Source of the DNA: Marinilabiliales bacterium
GTDB lineage: Bacteria > Bacteroidota > Bacteroidia > Bacteroidales > SZUA-534
Length of the DNA stretch: 64,000 nt
Direction: 5' to 3'
NCBI GenBank assembly: GCA_003512955.1
Contig: DOTG01000015.1
Coordinates: forward strand, 137,243-201,242
Of the stretch, positions 27,013 to 34,761 are shown piece after piece. Made by a program: the position numbers and the translations under genes. The stretch's first letter is position 1; every line of letters starts with the position of its first letter. The notes below the pieces were generated by a model, which saw nothing but the letters and a program-made list of their open reading frames with translations, had not been told where the DNA came from and ran no database searches.

Positions 27013-29127
27013 ATGTATTACAAATTTTTTTTGCTGATATTGACAAGTTATCTTGTAGGATTTAGCAGTACAGGTCAAAGTCAGACAAATTCAAAAGGTC
27101 TGAATCCTCCTGCAAATCTGGTGATTGAGCACGAATTGGAGAATCCCAATGTCTATCTGACATGGTGGGCACCCGGAACTCCCTACTGGCTGCATTACGA
27201 TTCGGGTGAATTTGCCACAAGTATTGGTTTAAATGCTCCGGGTGAATTTGACGTACTTGTGGTCTATGAACCCGATCAGATTAAACCTTTCGTTGGGATG
27301 GGCATTACCCAGTTTGCCTTTGCACCCGATGAGGCTGCATCCATTTATGTTCTCAAAATATGGACCGGTGATATGGCCGATAGTGTTATTTATGAAGATA
27401 CGCTGTCAAACCTGGCCATTGGTTCATGGAATATTGTTGAACTTGACAGTGCCGTGGTTTTGGAAGCAGACCGGTTATACTTTTTCGGATACCATGTAAA
27501 TGCTCAAGGAGGGTATCCTGCAGGTTGCGATGCCGGGCCAACAGTAATTCCCGGGAAAAGCGATTTGCTAAGGTTATCTGATGGGAAATTCTATAGCCTC
27601 AATTATTCAGGAATTGATGTGAACTGGAATATAGAAGTATATCTGGAGCCCCAATCGCAGAAAGCTCCACAAAAGGTAGCCCTCAATAAGGAGTTAGCTT
27701 TAACTGTCGGTAAGTCTAATGCACTTCAATCAAATTTATTAAAGGAACCGCTCAGCTTTCATTCACCTGTAAAGGCAACCGCTCCCGAATGGTATAAAGT
27801 ATATCGGAACAATGAAATGGTAGGGACCTCAAATACCCATGCATACCACGATTCATTGACACTGGGAGGATTTTATACCTACGCCGTTTCGGCAGTTTAT
27901 TCTGATGGAGAATCGGAACGTTCCGATTCTGTTGAAATTATTTACGATACTTACCGGATACCTGTAAACAAAGTAGTAGCCGAAGCATTTATTCATACCG
28001 ATCCTACTGGGAGCCCAAGCAGTTACGGTGTTTATTCCGGTATGTTTGAATTGGAGTTTGAGCAAGATAAGGTTGCACCAATTGTTTATCATAGTGGTAC
28101 ATCTGTTTTTGGACCCGACCCCTTTAGTATTGAAGACGGAGAGAACCGTTGGATGGAATATTTTTTAATTTATCAAGGATTCCCGATGGCCGTTTTTAAT
28201 GGAGATTTTGTTATTCCAGGCGGTAGTGGTGATGAATCTTTGTACATTGAATATCGTGATTTGTACAATCAAGCCCTGGAGCGATTGACACCAATTGGAT
28301 TTTCATTTACAATTGAAAAAGTAAGTAACTCAAAATATACTGTTCATGCCACAGCCAACAAAGTTGGTTTCTATAAAGGCGATACACTAAAACTTCATGT
28401 GGTATTAACCCGCGATTCAATTGCTTACGATTGGTATAATGGAAAATTTGATCAGGTAAGCTTTGTGGCAAGCGGCATGTTCCCCAATTTTAACGGAACA
28501 GCATTTGTTTTTGGTGATAATTCCACGATAACCAGGTCAGTCACTTTCGAGATCGATCCTTTCGAGAAAGTTGATAATTACCGTATTGTAGCGTTTATTC
28601 AAGATGCACACACCTACCAGGTACTTAATGGGGATATTTTAAAATTACCCCAAAAGAGAGCTGTGAATTTTACAGTTCTGGATGGAAGTCAGCCTTTGGA
28701 AAATGCTACCGTTACCGTGAATGGAAATATACTTACTACCAATAGTTTAGGCCAAGCTGCGGTGAATCTGTTCGATAATCTGGGCGAAGTTTCCTTTATG
28801 GTCTCGAAAGATAAATATGAGACCCATACCGGGGTTTTTAATATGGATACAGCGTCGCAGATAACCATTAATTTGGTTTATAACAGCATTACCGAAACCC
28901 AGATTGCCATCAGGCTTTATCCCAATCCGGTAAACAATCAGCTTTTTATTCAAACCACAAATCCGGTGGTAGCAACCCTGTTTGATGTTTCAGGTGTTCA
29001 GGTATTACAGGAGCAGCTTATTTCTGAGAATCAACCATTAGATTTGTCTCAGCTTGAACCGGGCATTTATTTTGTAAAAGTTTTATATAAAGAAAATTAC
29101 TATTCTTACCGGATTGTCAAACAATAG
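27013..29127 (+). CDS. T9SS type A secreted protein, Omp28-like region without cysteines
   Basis: A 704-residue secreted protein with signal peptide. The N-terminal half has a beta-sandwich with LTWWAPG and FN3-like strands. The region around 318-450 (VVAEAFIHTDPTGSPSSYGV ... QGFPMAVFNGD) follows the Omp28/thioredoxin pattern of its neighbours but has no Cys where they have CPSC or CGPC. An Ig-like carboxypeptidase-regulatory module (about 550-625) and a type A sorting domain (RLYPNPVNNQLFIQ) follow. It starts 17 bases after the preceding gene and ends at a strong terminator. A redox role is ruled out for this copy if the reading is right; binding or structural use is likely. Confidence 0.8.
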   Translation: MYYKFFLLILTSYLVGFSSTGQSQTNSKGLNPPANLVIEHELENPNVYLTWWAPGTPYWLHYDSGEFATSIGLNAPGEFDVLVVYEPDQIKPFVGMGITQFAFAPDEAASIYVLKIWTGDMADSVIYEDTLSNLAIGSWNIVELDSAVVLEADRLYFFGYHVNAQGGYPAGCDAGPTVIPGKSDLLRLSDGKFYSLNYSGIDVNWNIEVYLEPQSQKAPQKVALNKELALTVGKSNALQSNLLKEPLSFHSPVKATAPEWYKVYRNNEMVGTSNTHAYHDSLTLGGFYTYAVSAVYSDGESERSDSVEIIYDTYRIPVNKVVAEAFIHTDPTGSPSSYGVYSGMFELEFEQDKVAPIVYHSGTSVFGPDPFSIEDGENRWMEYFLIYQGFPMAVFNGDFVIPGGSGDESLYIEYRDLYNQALERLTPIGFSFTIEKVSNSKYTVHATANKVGFYKGDTLKLHVVLTRDSIAYDWYNGKFDQVSFVASGMFPNFNGTAFVFGDNSTITRSVTFEIDPFEKVDNYRIVAFIQDAHTYQVLNGDILKLPQKRAVNFTVLDGSQPLENATVTVNGNILTTNSLGQAAVNLFDNLGEVSFMVSKDKYETHTGVFNMDTASQITINLVYNSITETQIAIRLYPNPVNNQLFIQTTNPVVATLFDVSGVQVLQEQLISENQPLDLSQLEPGIYFVKVLYKENYYSYRIVKQ

Positions 29128-29148
29128 TATAGGGTTAGTTTTCTCAAT

Positions 29149-29183
29149 AAAAAAAAGCACTGGAATTATTCAGTGCTTTTTTT
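29149..29183. terminator. Bidirectional terminator between the T9SS cluster and serB
   Basis: AAAAAAAGCACTG pairs with CAGTGCTTTTTTT around an eight-base loop. It lies between two convergent genes and has T-runs on both strands, so it can serve both. Confidence 0.9.
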
Positions 29184-29186
29184 GAA

Positions 29187-30413
29187 TTAGTTCGCTGTAA
29201 TATCGCGGTCGCGGAACCCCAGCAGGTAAAGAATGGCATCTAATCCAATGTTGGAGATAGCATGTTTGGCCGAAGCTTTCACCTTGGGTTTGGCATGGAA
29301 AGCAATACCCAGCCCGGCCAATTGCAGCATGGGTAAATCATTGGAACCGTCGCCAACAGCAATTACCTGTTCCAGATGAATATCTTCCTTGAAAGCTAAA
29401 AGTTTTAGCAACTCAGCTTTCCGGGTGCCATCCACAATATCCCCTTTGTGCTTTCCGGTCAGTTTTCCGTCTTTAATTTCCAATTCGTTGGCAAATACAT
29501 AGTCCACACCAAGTTTGTTCTTTAAATGGTGCCCAAAATAGGTAAACCCTCCCGATAAGATGGCTGTTTTGTAACCATATTGTTTCAGTGTGGCAAATAA
29601 CCGTTCCGCTCCTTCGGTGATAGGTAATTTTTCAGCAATTTCTTTCATCACCGATTCATCGAGTCCTTTTAGCAGCGATACCCGTTTTTTAAAACTTTCG
29701 CTAAAATCAATTTCGCCACGCATGGCGCTTTCGGTAATTTGAATGACTTGTTCACCCACTCCGGCACGGATAGCTAACTCATCAATGACTTCGGTCTGTA
29801 TCAATGTAGAATCCATATCAAAGCAAATCAACCTTCGGCTCCTGCGGTATATGTTATCCTCCTGAAAAGCAATGTCAATCCCGATTTCGCCGGCCAAAGT
29901 GATAAAATCTTTTTTCATTTTATCGTGGTCTTTGGGCGTTCCCCTGACCGAGAATTCAACCACCGCGCGGGTATTGGTATTGATCTCGTGTAAGGGGATC
30001 CTTCCCGACAGGCGGCTGATAAAATCAATATTGAGACCTTGTTCTGCTATAACTGCCGTAACCTTTGAAAGATGCTCGGCAGTGAGCTTTCGGGCCAACA
30101 GGGTGACAATGTACCGGTCTTTTCCCTGGTGGTTGACCCATTCGGTGTATTTACTTTCTTTGATTGGGGTAAATTTTACATTCACACCAAGTTCGTACGC
30201 TTTAAATAATAGGTCTTTCAATATGGGATGTGTTTCCGATTTTGCCGGAACCTCGAACAAAATACCCAACCCCAGATCTTCATGAATCACAGCTTGCCCA
30301 ATATCGAGGATGTTCACTTGGTTTTGCGCCAGAATAGCTGTCAGTTGCGTGGTAAGCCCCGGCTTGTCTTCCCCTGAAATGTTCAACAGGATAATTTCTT
30401 TTTCTTTCGACAT
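29187..30413 (-). CDS. serB: Phosphoserine phosphatase with N-terminal ACT domains
   Basis: A 408-residue enzyme of the last step of serine synthesis. Two ACT domains occupy about residues 1-180 (LLNISGEDKPGLTTQLTAIL; YIVTLLARKLTAEHLSKV). The HAD domain has the nucleophile motif CFDMDSTLIQTE (Asp199, Asp201), the Ser/Thr motif AILSGGFTYFG, and VGDGSNDLPML near 352. This matches long SerB proteins known from mycobacteria and Bacteroidota, in which ACT domains allow feedback by serine. It stands alone; no serA or serC is in the window. A -7-like TACTTTTG lies on the minus strand at 30444 to 30437. Confidence 0.93.
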   Translation of the reverse strand: MSKEKEIILLNISGEDKPGLTTQLTAILAQNQVNILDIGQAVIHEDLGLGILFEVPAKSETHPILKDLLFKAYELGVNVKFTPIKESKYTEWVNHQGKDRYIVTLLARKLTAEHLSKVTAVIAEQGLNIDFISRLSGRIPLHEINTNTRAVVEFSVRGTPKDHDKMKKDFITLAGEIGIDIAFQEDNIYRRSRRLICFDMDSTLIQTEVIDELAIRAGVGEQVIQITESAMRGEIDFSESFKKRVSLLKGLDESVMKEIAEKLPITEGAERLFATLKQYGYKTAILSGGFTYFGHHLKNKLGVDYVFANELEIKDGKLTGKHKGDIVDGTRKAELLKLLAFKEDIHLEQVIAVGDGSNDLPMLQLAGLGIAFHAKPKVKASAKHAISNIGLDAILYLLGFRDRDITAN

Positions 30414-30659
30414 ACGTTCTTTTCCCTTTAAAAGTTCAAAAGTATAAATATTCTGAGCTTTTTAGTGATAAATAAAAAGTGAAATTTTATATTTGGGTCA
30501 AATCAGTAAGTTGGCTGTTCAGGTTATTTGTCCTGATAGGTTTGATCATATCGGACTGGATTCTGGATTTTTGCTTGTGTCGAGAAATCTACCGATCAAT
30601 AAATACTGCATCCTAAAAAGAAATATACAAGCCTGCCTTGTCCGGTTTTTTGATGGAAT

Positions 30660-31481
30660 TTATGAGGTAAGTTGCTGCTTGTTCCACATCCAAAGCTGAA
30701 GCATGGTTTTAGCCGTAAATAAAGTAATAAAATATTGGGTAATTGTGAGTAAAATTCCTCCGGCAACTATCAAAATCAAGAATTGCTGTTCTGAAAGCAT
30801 GATTCCCGAAACCATGCCGATGAGTTTGATGGTATTTTGGCTGTCGCTAATAGCACCTATACTCGAAATGGTTGTAATAACTAAAATGGTAAATGCTGTA
30901 AAAAGGGAACCTTGCCGCAAACTTTTGGCCACATAATTGATTCTTCCATAATTCGACATTACCCGGATGGATAAATAGTTGCCAGCCAATAAACCCAAAA
31001 AGATGTTAAAAACAGGAATTCCTAGGAAAAAACCGGCACAGGCAATGGAAAAAAAGAAGTAAACCACGGCCAAAATCCGTTTTTTAATTTTGTAAAACTG
31101 AAAAGGCAGCACCAACTCCTTATTTAGCCAAAAACCAATACCCAGCCCAACAAACCCAACTACCAGGGAAACAGTTGCCGAGGTAAAAACATCGGCAATC
31201 CACCAACTAAGCATGAACAATGCCAGTGGGAGAGGGGTGTAAAAAAGGGCTATGGTAAATACCTTCCGCGAGTAGCAGATTAGGTTCATAAACAAACCTA
31301 ATAATATACCAATCAGTAGGAAGGGTACATACATTTTTTCAAGTTGGTTATACCAGGCAATGAGCCATCCGATAAGCGCAAAAGCGGTTGGGAAAATCGC
31401 AAAAAGTAAATAAAGTTTTATTTTAAGCATCCGGTTCATTGCAGTCATTGGGCCTATTTTTTTACTAAAGTAATGTTTCAA
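30660..31481 (-). CDS. Polytopic membrane protein of unknown function
   Basis: A 273-residue protein with about eight transmembrane helices, beginning at residue 22. I do not recognise a family motif. Polar conserved-looking patches are few: FWLNKELVLPFQFYKIKKR and NYGRINYVAKSLRQGS lie in predicted cytoplasmic loops. Late helices contain TQYFITLFTAKTML. It has its own transcription unit, flanked by serB and the EFR1-type gene on the same strand but with gaps of 78-246 bases. Could be an anchor or transporter component, but the sequence gives no lead. Confidence 0.55.
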   Translation of the reverse strand: MKHYFSKKIGPMTAMNRMLKIKLYLLFAIFPTAFALIGWLIAWYNQLEKMYVPFLLIGILLGLFMNLICYSRKVFTIALFYTPLPLALFMLSWWIADVFTSATVSLVVGFVGLGIGFWLNKELVLPFQFYKIKKRILAVVYFFFSIACAGFFLGIPVFNIFLGLLAGNYLSIRVMSNYGRINYVAKSLRQGSLFTAFTILVITTISSIGAISDSQNTIKLIGMVSGIMLSEQQFLILIVAGGILLTITQYFITLFTAKTMLQLWMWNKQQLTS

Positions 31482-31559
31482 GGGCGGTTTTCAAAATTTT
31501 GAAACTAAACGTTGATAATCGGGTTCCTAAATCAATGATGAACCTTTTATTGGAGTGCA

Positions 31560-32630
31560 TTATTTATGAGCATGCAGGCCATAGACATACCTCCGCCAGA
31601 ACTTGTAATGTGTAAATGATGTATATACCACCAACTTATTGAACCACCTGTAACGCATAAAAAAATGAAGAACCCGGTAGCTTATAAAGAACATGCCCAG
31701 ATAAACTGTTCCATCCACTACAAATGTGAGTATTTCAATGCCAAATTTGTTGAAATGCTGAGCAAAAAAAGCTTCCAACGATAAATTCCTATAAAGCCAA
31801 ACAAAAATGAAACTGTTGATGATAAAGATAACAAGGGCAATGTAACCATGAGCCGTTTCAATAGCTTTCTTTTGGCAACCATTCATGCAGTGCATACAAC
31901 TTTCGCAATTGAAAGTCCAGAATGGACGGTCCGCGACCCATTTTATTGCCTGTACCGGACATTGTTTGATGCATAACCCACATCGGTTGCAATCGGAACT
32001 GGCCACAAACGATTTTGCAATGATAAACCGACCGATTAAATAGTAACCTATGGCAATAGGTGAGATAATTAAATCCTGAACGATATCATAAAGTGCTTTG
32101 TAATCTTTTTTCCCTGAAAAAATAGTTTGAGCAAATTGGTGCACTTCGGCGTTTCTTTTTTTAAATAAACTTTCTATTACATTTTGTTTTAATCCGGGAT
32201 GCAACGAAATCCAGTTCGAGGGCAAATCCACCGGACGCATCCCAACAATCCGGTATCCTTTGAATAGTAGCACTAAAGCAGTAAATAGTTGTGCCAATCC
32301 ACTAAGTCCGGGCAAGAATATTTTGCCAGCTTTCATACCGGCACGTGTATTCATGATGAAAGCACTATTGTTTTTTGCACGTGGAAACCGCAAAATAAAA
32401 TGAAACATGATGGGCGGAAAATTAAAACCATGTGTAGGAGCTATAAAACCGACCAACGCCCTTGAGGTCATTTCTGGTTTCCTACGGTCAGTAAGTTCTG
32501 AAATAGCGGTTAACGTAGTTGGTATCCCCAAGGAATCGGCCTCAGATTTCATCCATTCCGATACGTGTTTGGCATTTCCGGTACCTGAGAAATAGTATAA
32601 TCGGCATGTATCGAAAGAGGCTCTGTCCAT
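31560..32630 (-). CDS. EFR1-family ferredoxin (flavodoxin-like + 2x[4Fe-4S])
   Basis: About 356 residues. The N-terminal flavodoxin-like domain begins CRLYYFSGTGNAKHVSEW, the FMN phosphate loop. Two [4Fe-4S] motifs follow: CNRCGLCIKQCP and CESCMHCMNGCQ. Two or three hydrophobic segments near the C-terminus suggest membrane attachment (FIINSFIFVWLY; VDGTVYLGMFFIS). EFR1 proteins are electron carriers of anaerobes with unknown partners. The start is taken at MDRASFDTC (base 32630), because the 27 extra residues of an upstream in-frame ATG at 32711 are not family-like. Confidence 0.85.
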   Translation of the reverse strand: MDRASFDTCRLYYFSGTGNAKHVSEWMKSEADSLGIPTTLTAISELTDRRKPEMTSRALVGFIAPTHGFNFPPIMFHFILRFPRAKNNSAFIMNTRAGMKAGKIFLPGLSGLAQLFTALVLLFKGYRIVGMRPVDLPSNWISLHPGLKQNVIESLFKKRNAEVHQFAQTIFSGKKDYKALYDIVQDLIISPIAIGYYLIGRFIIAKSFVASSDCNRCGLCIKQCPVQAIKWVADRPFWTFNCESCMHCMNGCQKKAIETAHGYIALVIFIINSFIFVWLYRNLSLEAFFAQHFNKFGIEILTFVVDGTVYLGMFFISYRVLHFFMRYRWFNKLVVYTSFTHYKFWRRYVYGLHAHK

Positions 32631-32871
32631 TATAATTGTGGATTTGTTAGAACTATTGAAACAATGTATTAAAAATAGTATTTTTTTTGATTTTAAATTT
32701 GGTGTAAACACAAAACAACCGGATCAGTATGGCTTGGATTTTGAAATTTCACTTGCGGATCAAGGTAATTTGTCAATTGAGCAAGATCCATATTATAGCA
32801 AAAAAACTAATTTTATAACTCAATATTTGATTTGTTAATACCCCCAAAGGACTTTTATTAAAAACAGACGT

Positions 32872-33117
32872 ATGGAAAAGCAAGTAACAGCCGAAATGTC
32901 TTTTTTCCCAGTACAGACCGGCGATTATAAGTCAGAGATTAATAAGGCCATTGAAATTATCCGTGGTTTTAACCTGGAATATAAAATTGGGCTTCTGTCC
33001 ACCACGGTGCGGGGTGATCAAACGCTCATTTTTAAAATGGTGTACAAAGTGTTCAGTTCTATGGATGAACAATGTAAATTTGTGCTGTCGGTAAAGTATT
33101 CAAATTTACCTTTATAG
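32872..33117 (+). CDS. Small protein resembling the MTH1187/YqgV thiamine-binding family
   Basis: An 81-residue protein, MEKQVTAEMSFFPVQTGDYK onward. The opening strand TAEMSFFPVQ, the central IEIIRGFNLEYKIGLLSTTVRGD and a late helix fit the ferredoxin-like fold of the DUF77/MTH1187 family, whose members bind thiamine or HMP. It is a monocistronic gene between an EFR1-type ferredoxin (divergent) and the toxin-antitoxin pair. The assignment rests on pattern only and could be wrong. Confidence 0.5.
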   Translation: MEKQVTAEMSFFPVQTGDYKSEINKAIEIIRGFNLEYKIGLLSTTVRGDQTLIFKMVYKVFSSMDEQCKFVLSVKYSNLPL

Positions 33118-33181
33118 GTTTTTTGGTTGTTAGTGGGCATAAAAATTAGTGGCATCTGCATTCCAAAAAAAGTAAAAATAG

Positions 33182-33212
33182 TTTGTGGTTGTTATCATAA
33201 AAGATAACTTTG
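33182..33212 (+). promoter_or_regulatory. higBA promoter with overlapping operator
   Basis: A textbook Bacteroidetes promoter: TTTG (33182-33185), 19 bases, then TAACTTTG (33205-33212). A perfect inverted repeat GTTATC-ATAAAA-GATAAC (33191-33208) fills the spacer and runs into the -7 box, so an antitoxin bound there would block RNA polymerase. The ATG of the toxin gene is at 33217, only five bases after the -7 box, so the transcript would be leaderless or nearly so. Confidence 0.7.
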
Positions 33213-33216
33213 CAAT

Positions 33217-33561
33217 ATGAACAGGCAGATCATATTTCATGGTGATTACTTCATGGATTTCTATAAAACCTTAGATTTAAGTACAAAATCTAAAGTTCAA
33301 TATGTGTTTGAATTAATCAAACAGGTTGATAGGGTTCCAATAAAGTTCTTAGCTCCAATGACAGGATATGACGGACTTTTTGAAGTAAAGATTGAATTTG
33401 AATCTAATATCTATCGAATATTTTGTTGCTTTGACCAAGACCGACTTGTTGTACTTTTTAATGGATTTCAAAAGAAAACCCAGAAGACACCAAAGAATGA
33501 AATTGAAAAAGCAATGCGACTGAAAAACGAATATTTTGAACTAAAAAATATAAAGAAATGA
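33217..33561 (+). CDS. higB: HigB/RelE-type toxin (phage Gp49-like family)
   Basis: A 114-residue ribosome-dependent mRNA endonuclease toxin of the Gp49-like HigB group. Motifs: FYKTLDLSTKSKVQYVFELI, the conserved substrate-handling YDGLFEVKIEFESNIYRIFC, then LVVLFNGFQKKTQKTPKNEIEKA. Basic residues Lys, Arg and the Lys-rich C-terminus fit RNA binding. The gene overlaps the downstream antitoxin by four bases (toxin first, as in HigBA). The 5' end nearly coincides with the predicted transcription start. Confidence 0.85.
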   Translation: MNRQIIFHGDYFMDFYKTLDLSTKSKVQYVFELIKQVDRVPIKFLAPMTGYDGLFEVKIEFESNIYRIFCCFDQDRLVVLFNGFQKKTQKTPKNEIEKAMRLKNEYFELKNIKK

Positions 33562-33857
33562 AAGATTATAGCAGGGTTACCAATTTTGACGAATTGATTG
33601 AAAGGGAGCATGGTAAAATTGGAACAGACACTCGAAATGAATATGAAGAACGAGCTCAAATGTTTATTGTAAGTGAAATGCTTAAGGAAGCACGGCATGA
33701 CGCTAATTTGACTCAAGAACAACTTGCGGTAAAAGCTGGGACAAAAAAAAGTTATATTTCAAAGATTGAAAATGCAAAAGGCAACATTCAACTCTCGACT
33801 TTGATAAGGATTTTTGAAAAAGGATTAAATAGAAAAGTTGGATTGACCTTTTTATAG
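33558..33857 (+). CDS. higA: HigA-type XRE antitoxin
   Basis: A 99-residue antitoxin. The N-terminal ~45 residues are the toxin-facing, charged part (FDELIEREHGKIGTDTRNE). A Cro/CI-type helix-turn-helix follows: LKEARHDANLTQEQLAVKAG-TKKSYISKIENAKGN. ATGA overlap with higB gives coupled translation. The HTH presumably binds the GTTATC/GATAAC inverted repeat upstream for conditional autoregulation. Confidence 0.86.
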   Translation: MKDYSRVTNFDELIEREHGKIGTDTRNEYEERAQMFIVSEMLKEARHDANLTQEQLAVKAGTKKSYISKIENAKGNIQLSTLIRIFEKGLNRKVGLTFL

Positions 33858-34008
33858 GAATTACGACCACTAACCCGCGCTAAAACGTAATTGCTTCAAG
33901 GGTTTTGGGAGGTTCGGTTTTAGAATGAATTTAAACGAACAAAAAGAAATTAAACACGCAACTACGTTTAGTACCATCGTTATTCGCACCATCACCTTTT
34001 TACCTGGT

Positions 34009-34572
34009 CTATTTTCGGACAAAATTCCACCAATGCCTTTCTTTGTTTGACCCGAAAAAGGTATCCCGGTTCACATATCGGATATTTTCGATAGTATATA
34101 AAGCATTTGGGTTGTGGGTTTGAATTATTTCAATAACCGATGGGATTTTCTTGCGGGTTACAATAATATAAACCACACCAACTAACCCTTGAGTTCCCTC
34201 GGCTGGTATAAATGTAACTCCGTATCCTTCATTTTTCAATGCATGGACAAGATCAAAGGCCTCGCGTTTGGTTATTACCCGCACCAATTCATGACCTAAA
34301 GCCAGTTTTTCTTCTATCTTCATGCCAATATAATTACCAGTGGCAAATCCTCCCGCGTAAGCAATGTAACAAATCCAGTTATCAAGGTTTTGAATAATTT
34401 TGCTGATAGCCAATATCCAAATAAGTACTTCGAAAAAACCGATGATGGGAGCAATCTTTTTTAATCCTTTGGCAACTAAAATAATACGGACGGTTCCCAT
34501 ACTTACATCGCAAATGCGCGCGATAAAAATGAGTAAAGGAATGATCAGGTATGAGTAGTAATCAAAGTTCAT
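34009..34572 (-). CDS. UPF0316/DUF5698-DUF2179 membrane protein
   Basis: A 187-residue protein with three transmembrane helices in the first ~95 residues (IPLLIFIARICDVSMGTVRI; ...FFEVLIWILAISKIIQNL...) and a C-terminal cytoplasmic DUF2179-like domain (VRVITKREAFDLVHALKNEG; GVVYIIVTRKKIPSVIEII). Length and order fit the UPF0316 family, whose role is unknown; the DUF2179 fold is thought to be a regulatory domain. Single gene, 150 bases from higA on the opposite strand. Confidence 0.78.
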   Translation of the reverse strand: MNFDYYSYLIIPLLIFIARICDVSMGTVRIILVAKGLKKIAPIIGFFEVLIWILAISKIIQNLDNWICYIAYAGGFATGNYIGMKIEEKLALGHELVRVITKREAFDLVHALKNEGYGVTFIPAEGTQGLVGVVYIIVTRKKIPSVIEIIQTHNPNALYTIENIRYVNRDTFFGSNKERHWWNFVRK

Positions 34573-34761
34573 TTTTCTTATTTTTTTCCAAAGATACTAT
34601 CTGCCGGATAAATTACCCATTTTGGCAGTAGTTAAAATATTTCACGAGAATATATTTAGTTAATTAATTAGCTTTGCTGAGGTTGTCCTTCGTCCTCAGT
34701 TGGCCTCGTGGACATCCATGTTATATTCATGCCCTTTTGTGTAAGGTAGTGCATGGATGTT

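Noticed and set aside
29872..30285. 137-residue open frame opposite serB
   Set aside because: Shadow of serB; every serB motif lies on the minus strand and the plus-strand text shows no protein pattern.
30493..30699. 68-residue open frame between serB and the membrane protein
   Set aside because: No family pattern, no start signal, and it overlaps the end of the opposite-strand membrane protein gene.
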